Shown piece by piece: positions 44,809-53,862 of a DNA stretch of 64,000 bases (position 1 is its first letter; each line of letters starts with the position of its first letter). This stretch comes from Lentimicrobium saccharophilum. GTDB lineage: Bacteria; Bacteroidota; Bacteroidia; Bacteroidales; Lentimicrobiaceae. Location of the stretch: NCBI RefSeq assembly GCF_001192835.1, contig NZ_DF968182.1, positions 1,366,968 through 1,430,967 of the forward strand, given 5' to 3'. A model generated the notes under the pieces. The model was not told where the DNA came from. It was given only the letters and a program-made list of their open reading frames with translations, and did no database searches. Made by a program: the position numbers and the translations under genes.

Positions 44809-47730
44809 TCAATCAGTAATTGCCTGGTAAATTACTTCATGAATCCGGGTACGTATGTTAAGCCGGCTTATTTTGTTGTTTCCAGCATCCGGAAACACCC
44901 TGTTGCTCAGGAAAACATATACAAGGTCCTGATCAGGATCTGCCCAGGCATACGTCCCTGTAAAACCGCTGTGGCCAAAACTTCGCGGAGAAGCTGATGC
45001 GCAGGCTGGCGAAGGATCCCCTTTGATAAGGGCGGGCTTATCAAATCCTGCGCCTCTCCGGTTCTTATCAATTACAAACTGCACCCCGGTAAAATCTCTG
45101 ATGACTTCCGCTTCCAGAAGGGTATCACCTCCATAATATCCATTACGCAACAACATCTGCATGATGATGGCTACATCCAGGGCATCAGAAAAAAGACCGG
45201 CATGGCCGGCAACGCCCCCCAGAAGGGCTGCCGTCTGATCATGAACGTCGCCATGAATCAGCTGCTTCCTGAAAACCATATCCAGTTCCGTGGGTGCAAT
45301 CCGGCTGATGCTGAACCGGTTGCGCGGATGAAAGCCCATGGTGCGCAGACCCAGTTTACGGTAAAACTGCCTTTGAACGTAACTGCTGAACGGCTGCTGT
45401 GTGATTTCCTCAAAAGCTTTACCCAATAAAATAAATCCAAGATCGCTGTATTTAAATTCCGTTTTCGGCAGCAACGGACTCCGGATTATTGAATCAACGA
45501 TTACGGCGGGATAATCGTCGCGCAGATAAAGCGCATCGGCTACCCTGTGTGTATATTCAATACTGAAGTGCCGGCCAAACAGTTCAGATTTTAATGAATC
45601 CTGTTCCATCACAGATTTCCAGAAAGGAATAAATGGCTGAAGTTTTGCCTGATGCGCAAGTATCTCTCTGATAATCAATTGATTCTTATCAGAATGCCTT
45701 AATTCAGGATAATAGCGGCTTAGCCTGCGGTCGGGATCTAGCAGTCCGTCACCGGTAAGTTTCATGGTAGTCAGGGTGGTTGCCAGAATTTTGGTCAGTG
45801 ATGCCAGATCGTAAAGGTCATCGTTACGCAGAGGGATATCAGAGTCATAAACCTGACTGCCAAAAGCCTTACGGTAGATAACCCTGCCCTTGCGAATGAT
45901 CACCACCTGTGCACCGGGGAATGCATTATCGCGGATACTTTCCGCCACTATGCTGTCGATCTCCCTGAGTTTGTCAGAAGAAACTCCTGCTGCTTCAGGC
46001 TGACTGAAAGCAACCCGTGTAATTTCCGGTTGCAGCAGACCAGAACCTGCCGGCCACATAGCAGTGGCGGCAACCGGAAGCTTTCCGGTTATGGCCGATC
46101 CACCGAAAATCGCCTGGGCAGTCAGTTCCTGCATCATGGCATTGTCCTGATAGGCAATCAGGACCGAAGCCATTTTTTCAATCTGATTAAAGGTAGCCAG
46201 GCTGTATGGGCTGGTAAAGATGTTGAGAATAATCTTTTTACATGCTGCTAATGAATCAATCAGCCATGCACCCTGCCTGCCAATTCCGAAGTTTTTCTGC
46301 GGCAGATCGCTTGTCTGTACAAATCCGGTGACCACCAGATTATATGGCTCAAGCAACTGCATAATGGAATCCCTTTCCTGTACCGAAGGATCTTTGCTCA
46401 AATTAAAATGATCAACCGGGGCATAGTCGGACAATCGGGACTGAAATGGCGTCAGGCTCAAGTCTCCGATAACCAGGCTGGCAATCCTGAAGGTATCCAG
46501 GCTTCTGAGCGGAATCATTCCGTCACGATCGCTTACCAGAGTGATGGCCGCGGCATTGGCCCCGGCAGTGGTAAGCCTGGCAAATGAAGAATTCAGATCT
46601 CCGGAAAGGTTATCCAGGTGAATCCTGTTATTTCCGGCAAGCCCTGATTCAAACTTCCATTGTAAAACCCGTCTGCATTTTTCATCAATCATTTGCTGAC
46701 TGATCAGCCCACTGTCGATGGCTTTGCGGATATTGGCCAGGGCCATGCGTGCATCCACAGGCAGCAGCAGGATGTCGTTGCCTGCATCAAGAGCCATAAC
46801 TTCAGCAAGTGCAGGATTTACAAAATCGGTAAGCCCCTTCATATCCATGCCATCGGTGATCACCATGCCCGTAAAACCCATTTTTTCACGCAGCAGCCCG
46901 GAAATCACCGGTTTTGAGAGGGATGAGATTGATCCTGCAGCAGTATCTATGGAAGGCACCCGCAAATGGGCGATCATCATACCCTTTAAACCCCTGTCGA
47001 TCAGATAGGAGAATGGGAAAAGCTCCAGGGTATCGATCACGGAGCGGGGTTTATCTATGACTGGCAGGGTATAGTGCGAATCATTGCCCGTGTCCCCGTG
47101 ACCGGGAAAATGCTTGGCCACGGCGATGAGGCCCTGATCCTGCATCCCTTTCATATACCAATAGGACTTTTCTGCAACATTCATCCTTTCTTCACCAAAA
47201 GAGCGTGCATTAATCACCGGATTCAGGGGATTGTTGTTGATATCGGCAACCGGTGCAAAATTGATATGCACACCAAGCCTTTGCAATTGCCGGGCAATTT
47301 CCGTTCCCATATCATAAATCAGGCTGTTATCGGTAATCGCCCCGAGGGTCATCTGTTTGGGAAAATTGAAAACACTGTCGAGCCGCATGCCCGGCCCCCA
47401 TTCCGCATCAAGGGCCACAAACAAAGGCGTTTTAACTGCTCTTTGCAGCCGGTTTGTCACAATGGCCTGACGCACCGGACCTCCCTGAAAAAAGCAAACC
47501 CCTCCGATATTTTTTTCACTGACGAGGGCTGTCAACTCATTGTAATATTTTTCATCCCTGTTTGAATAGGCCCTTATCATCAACAGCTGGGCAATGCGCT
47601 CATCGGGAGTAAGGCTATTCATCACCGAATCGGCCCATTGTTCTTTCATTCGCGGTTGAGCCAATGCCTGCATCGAAACAAGAAAAACCAGAGCAGGTAA
47701 TAGCAAAGTGTATTTTATTTTCCGGAGCAT
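44809..47730 (-). CDS. GH3 beta-N-acetylglucosaminidase fused to a serine hydrolase (beta-lactamase fold)
   Basis: 973 residues. Signal peptide about 1-24 (QALAQ). Residues about 30-370: GH3 catalytic domain with the NagZ-type signature KHFPGHGDTGNDSH, general acid/base His included, and VITDGMDMKG with the nucleophile Asp. Middle: GH3 C-terminal-like domain. Residues about 600-970: beta-lactamase/PBP4*-like domain with SxxK in LASLTKILATT, YSDLG and GHAGLFS. Predicted periplasmic, acting on peptidoglycan sugars and an amide or ester bond. Long N-terminal extension to 47859 rejected. Confidence 0.9.
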   Translation of the reverse strand: MLRKIKYTLLLPALVFLVSMQALAQPRMKEQWADSVMNSLTPDERIAQLLMIRAYSNRDEKYYNELTALVSEKNIGGVCFFQGGPVRQAIVTNRLQRAVKTPLFVALDAEWGPGMRLDSVFNFPKQMTLGAITDNSLIYDMGTEIARQLQRLGVHINFAPVADINNNPLNPVINARSFGEERMNVAEKSYWYMKGMQDQGLIAVAKHFPGHGDTGNDSHYTLPVIDKPRSVIDTLELFPFSYLIDRGLKGMMIAHLRVPSIDTAAGSISSLSKPVISGLLREKMGFTGMVITDGMDMKGLTDFVNPALAEVMALDAGNDILLLPVDARMALANIRKAIDSGLISQQMIDEKCRRVLQWKFESGLAGNNRIHLDNLSGDLNSSFARLTTAGANAAAITLVSDRDGMIPLRSLDTFRIASLVIGDLSLTPFQSRLSDYAPVDHFNLSKDPSVQERDSIMQLLEPYNLVVTGFVQTSDLPQKNFGIGRQGAWLIDSLAACKKIILNIFTSPYSLATFNQIEKMASVLIAYQDNAMMQELTAQAIFGGSAITGKLPVAATAMWPAGSGLLQPEITRVAFSQPEAAGVSSDKLREIDSIVAESIRDNAFPGAQVVIIRKGRVIYRKAFGSQVYDSDIPLRNDDLYDLASLTKILATTLTTMKLTGDGLLDPDRRLSRYYPELRHSDKNQLIIREILAHQAKLQPFIPFWKSVMEQDSLKSELFGRHFSIEYTHRVADALYLRDDYPAVIVDSIIRSPLLPKTEFKYSDLGFILLGKAFEEITQQPFSSYVQRQFYRKLGLRTMGFHPRNRFSISRIAPTELDMVFRKQLIHGDVHDQTAALLGGVAGHAGLFSDALDVAIIMQMLLRNGYYGGDTLLEAEVIRDFTGVQFVIDKNRRGAGFDKPALIKGDPSPACASASPRSFGHSGFTGTYAWADPDQDLVYVFLSNRVFPDAGNNKISRLNIRTRIHEVIYQAITD

Positions 47731-47793
47731 GAAACAGATCAGAATCAGGTTCGACAATATTTGGTATATGGTATAACAACGCGTTGGTAGCGT

Positions 47794-47801
47794 CAAAAAT
47801 A
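47794..47801 (-). promoter_or_regulatory. Promoter -7 box TATTTTTG of the GH3 fusion gene
   Basis: Exact TAnnTTTG, flanked by the inverted repeat AGCGT/ACGCT (47789-47793 and 47800-47804), in the 223-nt divergent gap to the VWA gene. Confidence 0.4.
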
Positions 47802-47953
47802 CGCTCTTTATGCCAAATAATTTTTCATTTTTTTTGTCCGGGGGTGTGGTTATATCCAAAAAGGGTTATTTTCGCATCAACAGAAAATATATTTGTCAGA
47901 TCAGGCAATATTTTCTGGACAGGACCCGCTTTTATCTTTTACCTGAAGCGCCG

Positions 47954-49333
47954 ATGATCAAAAAGCTTTTGCTTCTTTTACTGATTCTACCGCTTGCCCT
48001 TGAGGCGCAAAAAGCCGATAAGCCAACAAAGCCTGAACCGTTGAGCAGGATACTTTTTGTATTTGATGCATCTCAAAGCATGTATGCCCGCTGGCAGAGC
48101 GATATGAAAATCAATATTGCGAAGAAGCTGATGGGAAACCTGCTCGACAGCCTCTCGGGATTTAAAAACCTTGAACTTGCACTGAGGGTATACGGACACC
48201 AGAAGAATTATCCTCCTCCCGATTGTTACGACACAAAACTTGAAGTGCCTTTTGCCCCGGGTAATATTCCCAGTATCAAAAATAAAATTCTGGGACTGAC
48301 ACCACGGGGAACCACACCCATCGCCTATTCACTGCAGCAGGTAGTGAACGATTTTCCGCCATGCGACGATTGCCGGAATATCATTATCCTGATTACCGAC
48401 GGCATCGAGGAGTGCGGAGGCGACCCCTGTGCTGCTTCAGCCGAACTTCAGAAGCACGGGATCGCGATGAAGCCTTTTATCATAGGCATTGGCAGGGATT
48501 TCAAGGAAGCGTTCAACTGTGTAGGAACATATTTTGACGCTTCGAGTGAAACTGCTTTTCAGAAAGCGCTGAATACGGTAATCCTTCAGGCGCTCAAATC
48601 CACTACCATGCAGGTTAACCTGCTCGACAGTCATAACAAGCCGACGGAGACCAATGTAAATATGTCATTTTATGACCGCACTTCAGGAAAGCTGAAATAC
48701 AATTTCATTCACACATTGAATAACAAAGGCTTACCCGACACCCTGGTGGTGGACCCCCTGATTACCTACGACCTGGTTGTTCATACCGTCCCTCCCCTGG
48801 CCCTCGAGAACATCAGCCTGAAGCAACAAACCCACCTTACAGCCACCATCAGTGCCCCCCAGGGTTACCTTGACCTGAGGATGGGTACAAACGACCGCAT
48901 TGTTAAGAATCTGTTTGCCATCGTAAGGCAGCACGGAAAAACAAACACCATTAATGTGCAGAACTTCGGCGACACCAAAAAATACCTTTGCGGTAGTTAT
49001 GATCTGGAAATCCTGACCCTGCCCAGAATCTACATGAACGACGTAATGATACGGCAGAGCGAAACCACGACCATAGATATTCCCCTTCCCGGAATTGCCG
49101 TGATACGGAAGAGTGTTAACGGATTTGGCAGCCTGTACGTAGAACGCAATAATGTGCTTGAATGGATTTACGACCTTCGCGAACATGTACTTCAGGAAAC
49201 CCTCGTCTTGCAACCCGGTAAATACCGGGTGGTTTACCGGTCAAAGAATGCCGAAAGGGCCATGTACAGCATTGAAAATACCTTCACCATCCTGCCCGGA
49301 GGGACCAGCAATGTAAATCTATTCTCATACTGA
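47954..49333 (+). CDS. Secreted von Willebrand factor type A protein
   Basis: 459 residues; signal peptide about 1-18 (LALEAQ). VWA domain at about 30-215 with the MIDAS motif DASQS, the Thr of GTTPIAYSLQQ and the Asp of LITDGIEECGGD, so the metal site is complete. The rest is beta-rich and repeats carboxypeptidase-regulatory-like segments. It would bind a protein partner in the periplasm or at the surface; the partner is unknown. The upstream ATG 47810 is rejected because only ATG 47954 starts a signal peptide. Confidence 0.82.
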   Translation: MIKKLLLLLLILPLALEAQKADKPTKPEPLSRILFVFDASQSMYARWQSDMKINIAKKLMGNLLDSLSGFKNLELALRVYGHQKNYPPPDCYDTKLEVPFAPGNIPSIKNKILGLTPRGTTPIAYSLQQVVNDFPPCDDCRNIIILITDGIEECGGDPCAASAELQKHGIAMKPFIIGIGRDFKEAFNCVGTYFDASSETAFQKALNTVILQALKSTTMQVNLLDSHNKPTETNVNMSFYDRTSGKLKYNFIHTLNNKGLPDTLVVDPLITYDLVVHTVPPLALENISLKQQTHLTATISAPQGYLDLRMGTNDRIVKNLFAIVRQHGKTNTINVQNFGDTKKYLCGSYDLEILTLPRIYMNDVMIRQSETTTIDIPLPGIAVIRKSVNGFGSLYVERNNVLEWIYDLREHVLQETLVLQPGKYRVVYRSKNAERAMYSIENTFTILPGGTSNVNLFSY

Positions 49334-49366
49334 ACTGATTACCGTATATGAGCCTGAAGGGTGAGA

Positions 49367-50059
49367 TCACCCATTGCGGCTGATGGTCTCCAGCATAGGA
49401 ATATTCAGCAGTTCAATCAAATCCCCTTCGGTTCTGATAAGGTTATCATCTTTGAATGTTTTCATTATCCTGATGGCACTTTCCTTGGTCATTCCCGACA
49501 TATCGGCAATATCCTGGCGCGACAGGGATGTAACGAAAGGATTGGCATTGTATATCCTCTGGGAAAGGCAAAGCAGTACATCAGCAATACGGCCGGGCAT
49601 CTGCTTATGCGTTAAGCTTGAGAGCTGGTCAAACATCCTGATCGCCTGCTCACTGATTTTATTAAGAAATGAAGAAGAAAAAGAATTATTATTCTCAATG
49701 ATCTGTTGAAACACATCGGCGCTCACCAGGCAGGCCGTCGTTTCTTCGCAGGCTATTGCCGTAAAGTGATGCCGCTTGTCGGTAAAAGCCCCGGGAACAA
49801 ATATATAGTCCACAGGTTTGGCAAAACCGATGATAATCCGCTTATCACTTTCACTCTCAAGGTAGAGTTTTACCAGCCCGGAAGTGATGCAAACAAAATC
49901 ATGGCAGGGAGATCCCTGTTTAAAAAGTATCTCGCCCTGATGATATTTTATACTGACCCGGCAACTATTAACCGAGTGCAATTCATTATCCTTCAGATTC
50001 CTGAAAATATCTGACCGCTGCAAACAAAGCGTACAATTTGCTTCAACAGAATTCGCCAT
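49367..50059 (-). CDS. Crp/Fnr-family transcriptional regulator
   Basis: 230 residues. Cyclic-nucleotide-binding-like domain at about 20-140 (YHQGEILFKQGSPCHDFVCITSGLVKLYLE) and a winged helix-turn-helix at about 160-225 (TSLSRQDIADMSGMTKESAIRIMKTF). Cysteines C9, C12, C33, C52 and C57 sit in the N-terminal half; a redox or Fe-S sensing role is possible but the spacing is not that of E. coli FNR. Divergent from the cytochrome gene cluster (210-nt gap) and so its likely regulator. Confidence 0.9.
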   Translation of the reverse strand: MANSVEANCTLCLQRSDIFRNLKDNELHSVNSCRVSIKYHQGEILFKQGSPCHDFVCITSGLVKLYLESESDKRIIIGFAKPVDYIFVPGAFTDKRHHFTAIACEETTACLVSADVFQQIIENNNSFSSSFLNKISEQAIRMFDQLSSLTHKQMPGRIADVLLCLSQRIYNANPFVTSLSRQDIADMSGMTKESAIRIMKTFKDDNLIRTEGDLIELLNIPMLETISRNG

Positions 50060-50161
50060 AAATCAATTTTAAAGTGCCCAGACTCCTATTGAAAGAAGGA
50101 GAACCATTCTTCCTGAGTTTTGAATATTCCAGATCATTATATCCGATGATATAAATCAACT

Positions 50162-50255
50162 GATTGACAAATATAAACAATAGTTTGCATACAAAAATAT
50201 CACTTTTTAATCAGCAGATCATAATTACATAAGTACTTTCTTTGATTTGTCAATC
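50162..50255. repeat. Inverted repeat pair in the regulator/cytochrome gap
   Basis: GATTGACAAAT at 50162-50172 and its exact reverse complement ATTTGTCAATC at 50245-50255, 72 nt apart. The second copy contains TTGA-N4-TCAA and lies 15 nt before the first cytochrome gene. Candidate operator pair for the divergent Crp/Fnr regulator. Confidence 0.45.
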
Positions 50256-50269
50256 TAACTGATAAAATA

Positions 50270-50653
50270 ATGAAAAAAAGGTCACTGATCAACCTGTCAA
50301 TCTTACTGCTGATACCGGCATTTTCGGCCTTCATAAGCAGCTGCGAATATGAATTTGTGGAACCTGATCGCACCCCGGTAACCACCGAGGTCAGTTTCGC
50401 AACCGACATCGTACCGATCTTCAACACCAGCTGCAATTTCTCCGGCTGTCATGCTGCCGGGGCTGTTCCGCCGGATCTGTCGCCGGCCGGCGCCTATAAC
50501 AGCCTGATCCAGCTAAACCAGATAAATACCGATAATCCATCAGGCAGTTTGCTTTATACAAGCATTACAACCGGTAGCATGAAATCGTTTTCCAATGCCG
50601 ATCAGGCCAAACTTATACTGGCCTGGATACAGCAGGGAGCAAAAAATAACTAA
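50270..50653 (+). CDS. Small lipoprotein with one CX4CH heme site
   Basis: 127 residues; lipoprotein signal ending FISSC (C25). A single heme-attachment motif CNFSGCH (C55-H61), with four residues between the cysteines instead of two, resembling the planctomycete-type cytochrome domains. The context VPIFNTSC and ILAWIQQGA is typical of c-type cytochromes of that type. First gene of the cytochrome/barrel cluster; outer-membrane or periplasmic location inferred from the lipid anchor. Confidence 0.8.
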   Translation: MKKRSLINLSILLLIPAFSAFISSCEYEFVEPDRTPVTTEVSFATDIVPIFNTSCNFSGCHAAGAVPPDLSPAGAYNSLIQLNQINTDNPSGSLLYTSITTGSMKSFSNADQAKLILAWIQQGAKNN

Positions 50654-50685
50654 TCACTGATTCATCAAGCCTTCAAAAACATACC

Positions 50686-51585
50686 ATGAAAAACAGCATC
50701 AGGATATTTACGCTGGCAGCCGTCATAATCATGCAACTCTTTACGGTTGTAATGGCACAGGAAGAGGAGACAACCGAAAAGCCGAAAGAACGTCCGGCAC
50801 GCCCGGCCTTTGAAAGCGGATTGCTTTTTGACAATGCCACTACCACCCTGCAACCTTCAAAAACGCTGGAAATGATTATCCAGCACCGGTTTGGTTCCGT
50901 TGAAAACGGAATCACCGACCTCTACGGCATATGGGCTCCTTCCAACATCAGGCTTGGATTAAACTACAGCATTCTCGATAACCTGATGGTCGGCATCGGG
51001 ACAACCAAATTCAACAAGATGCAGGACATACAGATTAAATATAATGTGTTGCAGCAAACACGGTCGAACAAGATACCTGTCACTGTTTCAGTTTATGAAG
51101 TGATTGGCATCGACGGCAGTGCCGATTCGAAATTCGGGGTAAACTACAAGTTCACCAACCGTTTCTCTTATTTTACACAGGTAATTGTTTCACGTCGTTT
51201 CAATGAAAAGATTTCTTTGCAGATAGCGCCTTCCTTTACCCATTACAACTCCACCGATTCGCTGGTGGATCACGACAGGATTGCGCTCTCTTTCGCCGGC
51301 CGCTTCAAATTTTCACCGCAGAGTTCTCTGATTGTTTCGGGCGATTTCCCGCTACAAATACAAGGGATTTCAGAGATCCGCAAGGAAATCAATGATAAGC
51401 TTGACCCTCTGAATCCGAATATCTGTATCGGGCTCGAAGTCGCCACCAGTACCCATGCATTTCACGTATATCTGGGATCCTCGCAGGGCATACTGCCTCA
51501 GGAGAATATCCTTTACAACAAAAACAATTTTTTCAAAGGAAATATCATCCTGGGACTTAATGTTACCCGTCTCTGGAATTTCTGA
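50686..51585 (+). CDS. DUF5777 outer-membrane beta-barrel protein
   Basis: 299 residues; signal peptide about 1-24 (VVMAQ), then a charged linker and a barrel of about 14 strands ending in W-N-F, the aromatic C-terminus of outer-membrane proteins. Segments LEMIIQHRFGSVENG and LGLNYSILDNLMVGIG fit DUF5777. The family has no known function. Encoded 32 nt after the CX4CH lipoprotein and before the cytochromes, which suggests it is the outer-membrane sheath of the electron-transfer complex. Confidence 0.8.
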   Translation: MKNSIRIFTLAAVIIMQLFTVVMAQEEETTEKPKERPARPAFESGLLFDNATTTLQPSKTLEMIIQHRFGSVENGITDLYGIWAPSNIRLGLNYSILDNLMVGIGTTKFNKMQDIQIKYNVLQQTRSNKIPVTVSVYEVIGIDGSADSKFGVNYKFTNRFSYFTQVIVSRRFNEKISLQIAPSFTHYNSTDSLVDHDRIALSFAGRFKFSPQSSLIVSGDFPLQIQGISEIRKEINDKLDPLNPNICIGLEVATSTHAFHVYLGSSQGILPQENILYNKNNFFKGNIILGLNVTRLWNF

Positions 51586-51626
51586 CAACATCTGACACAA
51601 TAATTAATCAACTAAAAACAAAACAA

Positions 51627-52043
51627 ATGAAAAACTCCGTAAAACTCCTCACGCTTTTTGTAGCCGTAATTGCATTTGTAGCCATAAATACAGCAATGAC
51701 CCAAAAGGAAGGCGAACCCTGGGTAATCCCGGCTAAATACAAAAGCATGAAAAGTACCATTAAGGCTGGTGACCCCTCAATTAATACCGTAGGTAAAGAG
51801 CTATACAACCAGCATTGCCGCTCATGCCACGGCACCAAAGGCCTTGGCGACGGCCCCAAAGCCCGGAACCTGAAAACAAGCACCGGTGATTTTTCATCCA
51901 AAGCTTTTCAGGATCAGGCTGATGGTGAAATCTACTACCAGTCGTTTGTTGGTCGCGACGAAATGCCGAACTTCGAAAAGAAGATTGCCGACGAAGGTGA
52001 CCGCTGGGCTGTAGTTTACTACATCCGCACCATGAAAAAGTAG
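51627..52043 (+). CDS. Periplasmic monoheme cytochrome c
   Basis: 138 residues. N-terminal signal segment about 1-25 (LLTLFVAVIAFVAINTAM), then a class I cytochrome c domain with one heme site CRSCH at about 66-70 (YNQHCRSCHGTKGLGDGPKA) and a distal methionine candidate in RDEMPNF. Likely soluble electron carrier between the inner- and outer-membrane components encoded around it. Confidence 0.88.
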   Translation: MKNSVKLLTLFVAVIAFVAINTAMTQKEGEPWVIPAKYKSMKSTIKAGDPSINTVGKELYNQHCRSCHGTKGLGDGPKARNLKTSTGDFSSKAFQDQADGEIYYQSFVGRDEMPNFEKKIADEGDRWAVVYYIRTMKK

Positions 52044-52142
52044 GATTGAATCAGGAGCCTGGGATGTTCAGCATCCCGGGCTCTGTTTGGTATAAGATAA
52101 AATCACTGGAAAATTCAGGCTTGGGTATAAAGACTTTAATTT

Positions 52143-53135
52143 ATGAAACACTGGTTACGAAAAAGGCCGGCCGGATGGGTAGCACTTACAACAGGATTTA
52201 TTCCGCTGCTCTTTGCTATATTTCTTTCCTTTGGTTCAGAAAAACCAGCAGTCACGATTGATGAGGAGAGCAAGCAATGCCTTGTTTGTCATGGTTCACA
52301 CAGGTACGAACTTACCGACACCCTTACCGGGGAAACAGTGACCATGAAGATGCACTCAGAGCTTCAGATTGACCCCGTTGAGTACAGCAAAGCCACCCAT
52401 GGTGCTTTTAAATGTACCGATTGCCATTCCATCGACTATCACATACACCCTCACCCGGTGAGCACCAAGTTTGAAGTTAATTATACCTGCATGGATTGCC
52501 ATGGCGGTGACGAAACCTATGCATCATTCAATTTCGAAACCATTGAGGAAGAATATCTTAAAAGTATTCATGCTACAGAACTCGGAAATGAATTCAGTTG
52601 CTGGAGTTGTCATAATCCCCATACATACCGTCTTTCCGACAAAGAGCCCGGTCAACTGATCAACCGGGTAGCGCGTAATAATTCTGCCTGTCTTCATTGC
52701 CACGGCGATATCAACAATTATGCAGTGCTGATTGAGAAAGAGTTGCCCGACCTGATCAAAAGTCATGACTGGCTCCCGAATCAAAGTCTGCACTTCAGGA
52801 AAGTCAGGTGCATTGATTGCCATGCCTCGAATAACGATAGCATTATGGTAGCCCATCTGGTACTTCCGGCATCGGAATCAGTGAAGAACTGCGTGGAATG
52901 CCATTCAACGAATTCCATCCTGATGGGTTCCCTCTACAAACACCAGGCTGCAGAAAAAAGGAATAAACTCGGCTTTTACAACGGCTTGATCATGAACGAA
53001 GCCTATGTAATAGGAGCTAACAGGAATTATTACCTGAATATTGCCAGTGTCGTGATTTTCATCATGGTGCTGATCGGAATTGCAATACACGCAACATTAA
53101 GGTACATACACAGGCACAGGAAACATGGCAACTAA
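52143..53135 (+). CDS. Membrane-anchored seven-heme cytochrome c
   Basis: 330 residues. N-terminal membrane/signal segment about 13-30, C-terminal membrane helix about 295-318. Seven CXXCH motifs: 46-50, 91-95, 116-120, 153-157, 183-187, 223-227 and 250-254, with additional histidines (e.g. HIHPHP) suited to bis-His ligation. It overlaps the next gene, a cytochrome b, by 11 nt, so the two probably form one inner-membrane quinol-cytochrome complex. Confidence 0.9.
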   Translation: MKHWLRKRPAGWVALTTGFIPLLFAIFLSFGSEKPAVTIDEESKQCLVCHGSHRYELTDTLTGETVTMKMHSELQIDPVEYSKATHGAFKCTDCHSIDYHIHPHPVSTKFEVNYTCMDCHGGDETYASFNFETIEEEYLKSIHATELGNEFSCWSCHNPHTYRLSDKEPGQLINRVARNNSACLHCHGDINNYAVLIEKELPDLIKSHDWLPNQSLHFRKVRCIDCHASNNDSIMVAHLVLPASESVKNCVECHSTNSILMGSLYKHQAAEKRNKLGFYNGLIMNEAYVIGANRNYYLNIASVVIFIMVLIGIAIHATLRYIHRHRKHGN

Positions 53136-53811
53136 AAAAATATACCTCTACCCATTGTGGCTCAGGATATGGCATCATGTAAATGCCGTTCTGATGCTTG
53201 CGCTTATCCTCACAGGGGTCAGCATGCAGTATTCCAACCCGGATTATCCGCTTATCAGATTTGATATTGCTGTCAGTGTGCATAACATCTCCGGGATTTT
53301 GCTCACCCTTTCATATTTCTACTTTTTCCTGGGTGTTTTATTTACTTCCATTGGCCGGCATTATGTAATGAAGCAGGGGTTTTTTAAAGCATTTTACCAG
53401 CAGGCCAGATACTATCTTTTCGGCATATTCAGGGGCGAACCGCATCCTTTCCCTGTGAACGCCGAGCGAAAGTTCAACCCCATCCAGCAGATTACTTACA
53501 ATGTGATACAACATGCCATAACCCCGGTAACCTTTGTCACAGGCTGGGCATTGTTGTATCCGGAAACAATTATTCTGAATGTTTTCGGTTACAGTGGTAT
53601 TATGCTCACCAGCCTGTTGCATGTGGCTGCAGGATTTCTGATCTCCGTTTTTCTTATAATACATCTCTATTTTATTACAGTCGGGCATTCTGTCTCCAGT
53701 AACCTGAAGAGTATGATCACGGGATATCATGAAATCCATGAAGATGAGGAAAAAGATTCTGCTGAAAACGCGGAAAAATCATCTTCTGAAAACTTAGGAA
53801 AATCAAATTAG
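53125..53811 (+). CDS. Cytochrome b (b561/PhsC-type) membrane subunit
   Basis: 228 residues with four membrane helices. Heme-ligand histidines in WLRIWHHVNAVLML (helix 1) and in the later helices HNISGIL and LLHVAAGFLISVFLIIHLYF, as in the cytochrome b561/formate dehydrogenase gamma/thiosulfate reductase family. It would oxidise or reduce quinol and pass electrons to the overlapping seven-heme cytochrome. The C-terminus is an acidic tail (EDEEKDSAENAEKSS). Confidence 0.88.
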   Translation: MATKKIYLYPLWLRIWHHVNAVLMLALILTGVSMQYSNPDYPLIRFDIAVSVHNISGILLTLSYFYFFLGVLFTSIGRHYVMKQGFFKAFYQQARYYLFGIFRGEPHPFPVNAERKFNPIQQITYNVIQHAITPVTFVTGWALLYPETIILNVFGYSGIMLTSLLHVAAGFLISVFLIIHLYFITVGHSVSSNLKSMITGYHEIHEDEEKDSAENAEKSSSENLGKSN

Positions 53812-53862
53812 TTACACACAATCACACAAACAAACGAAAAACAAACACTAAAACTGAAGAAA

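Noticed and set aside
50242-50255. Canonical FNR box
   Set aside because: TTGA-N4-TCAA lacks the TTGAT-N4-ATCAA spacing of FNR; kept only as an inverted repeat.
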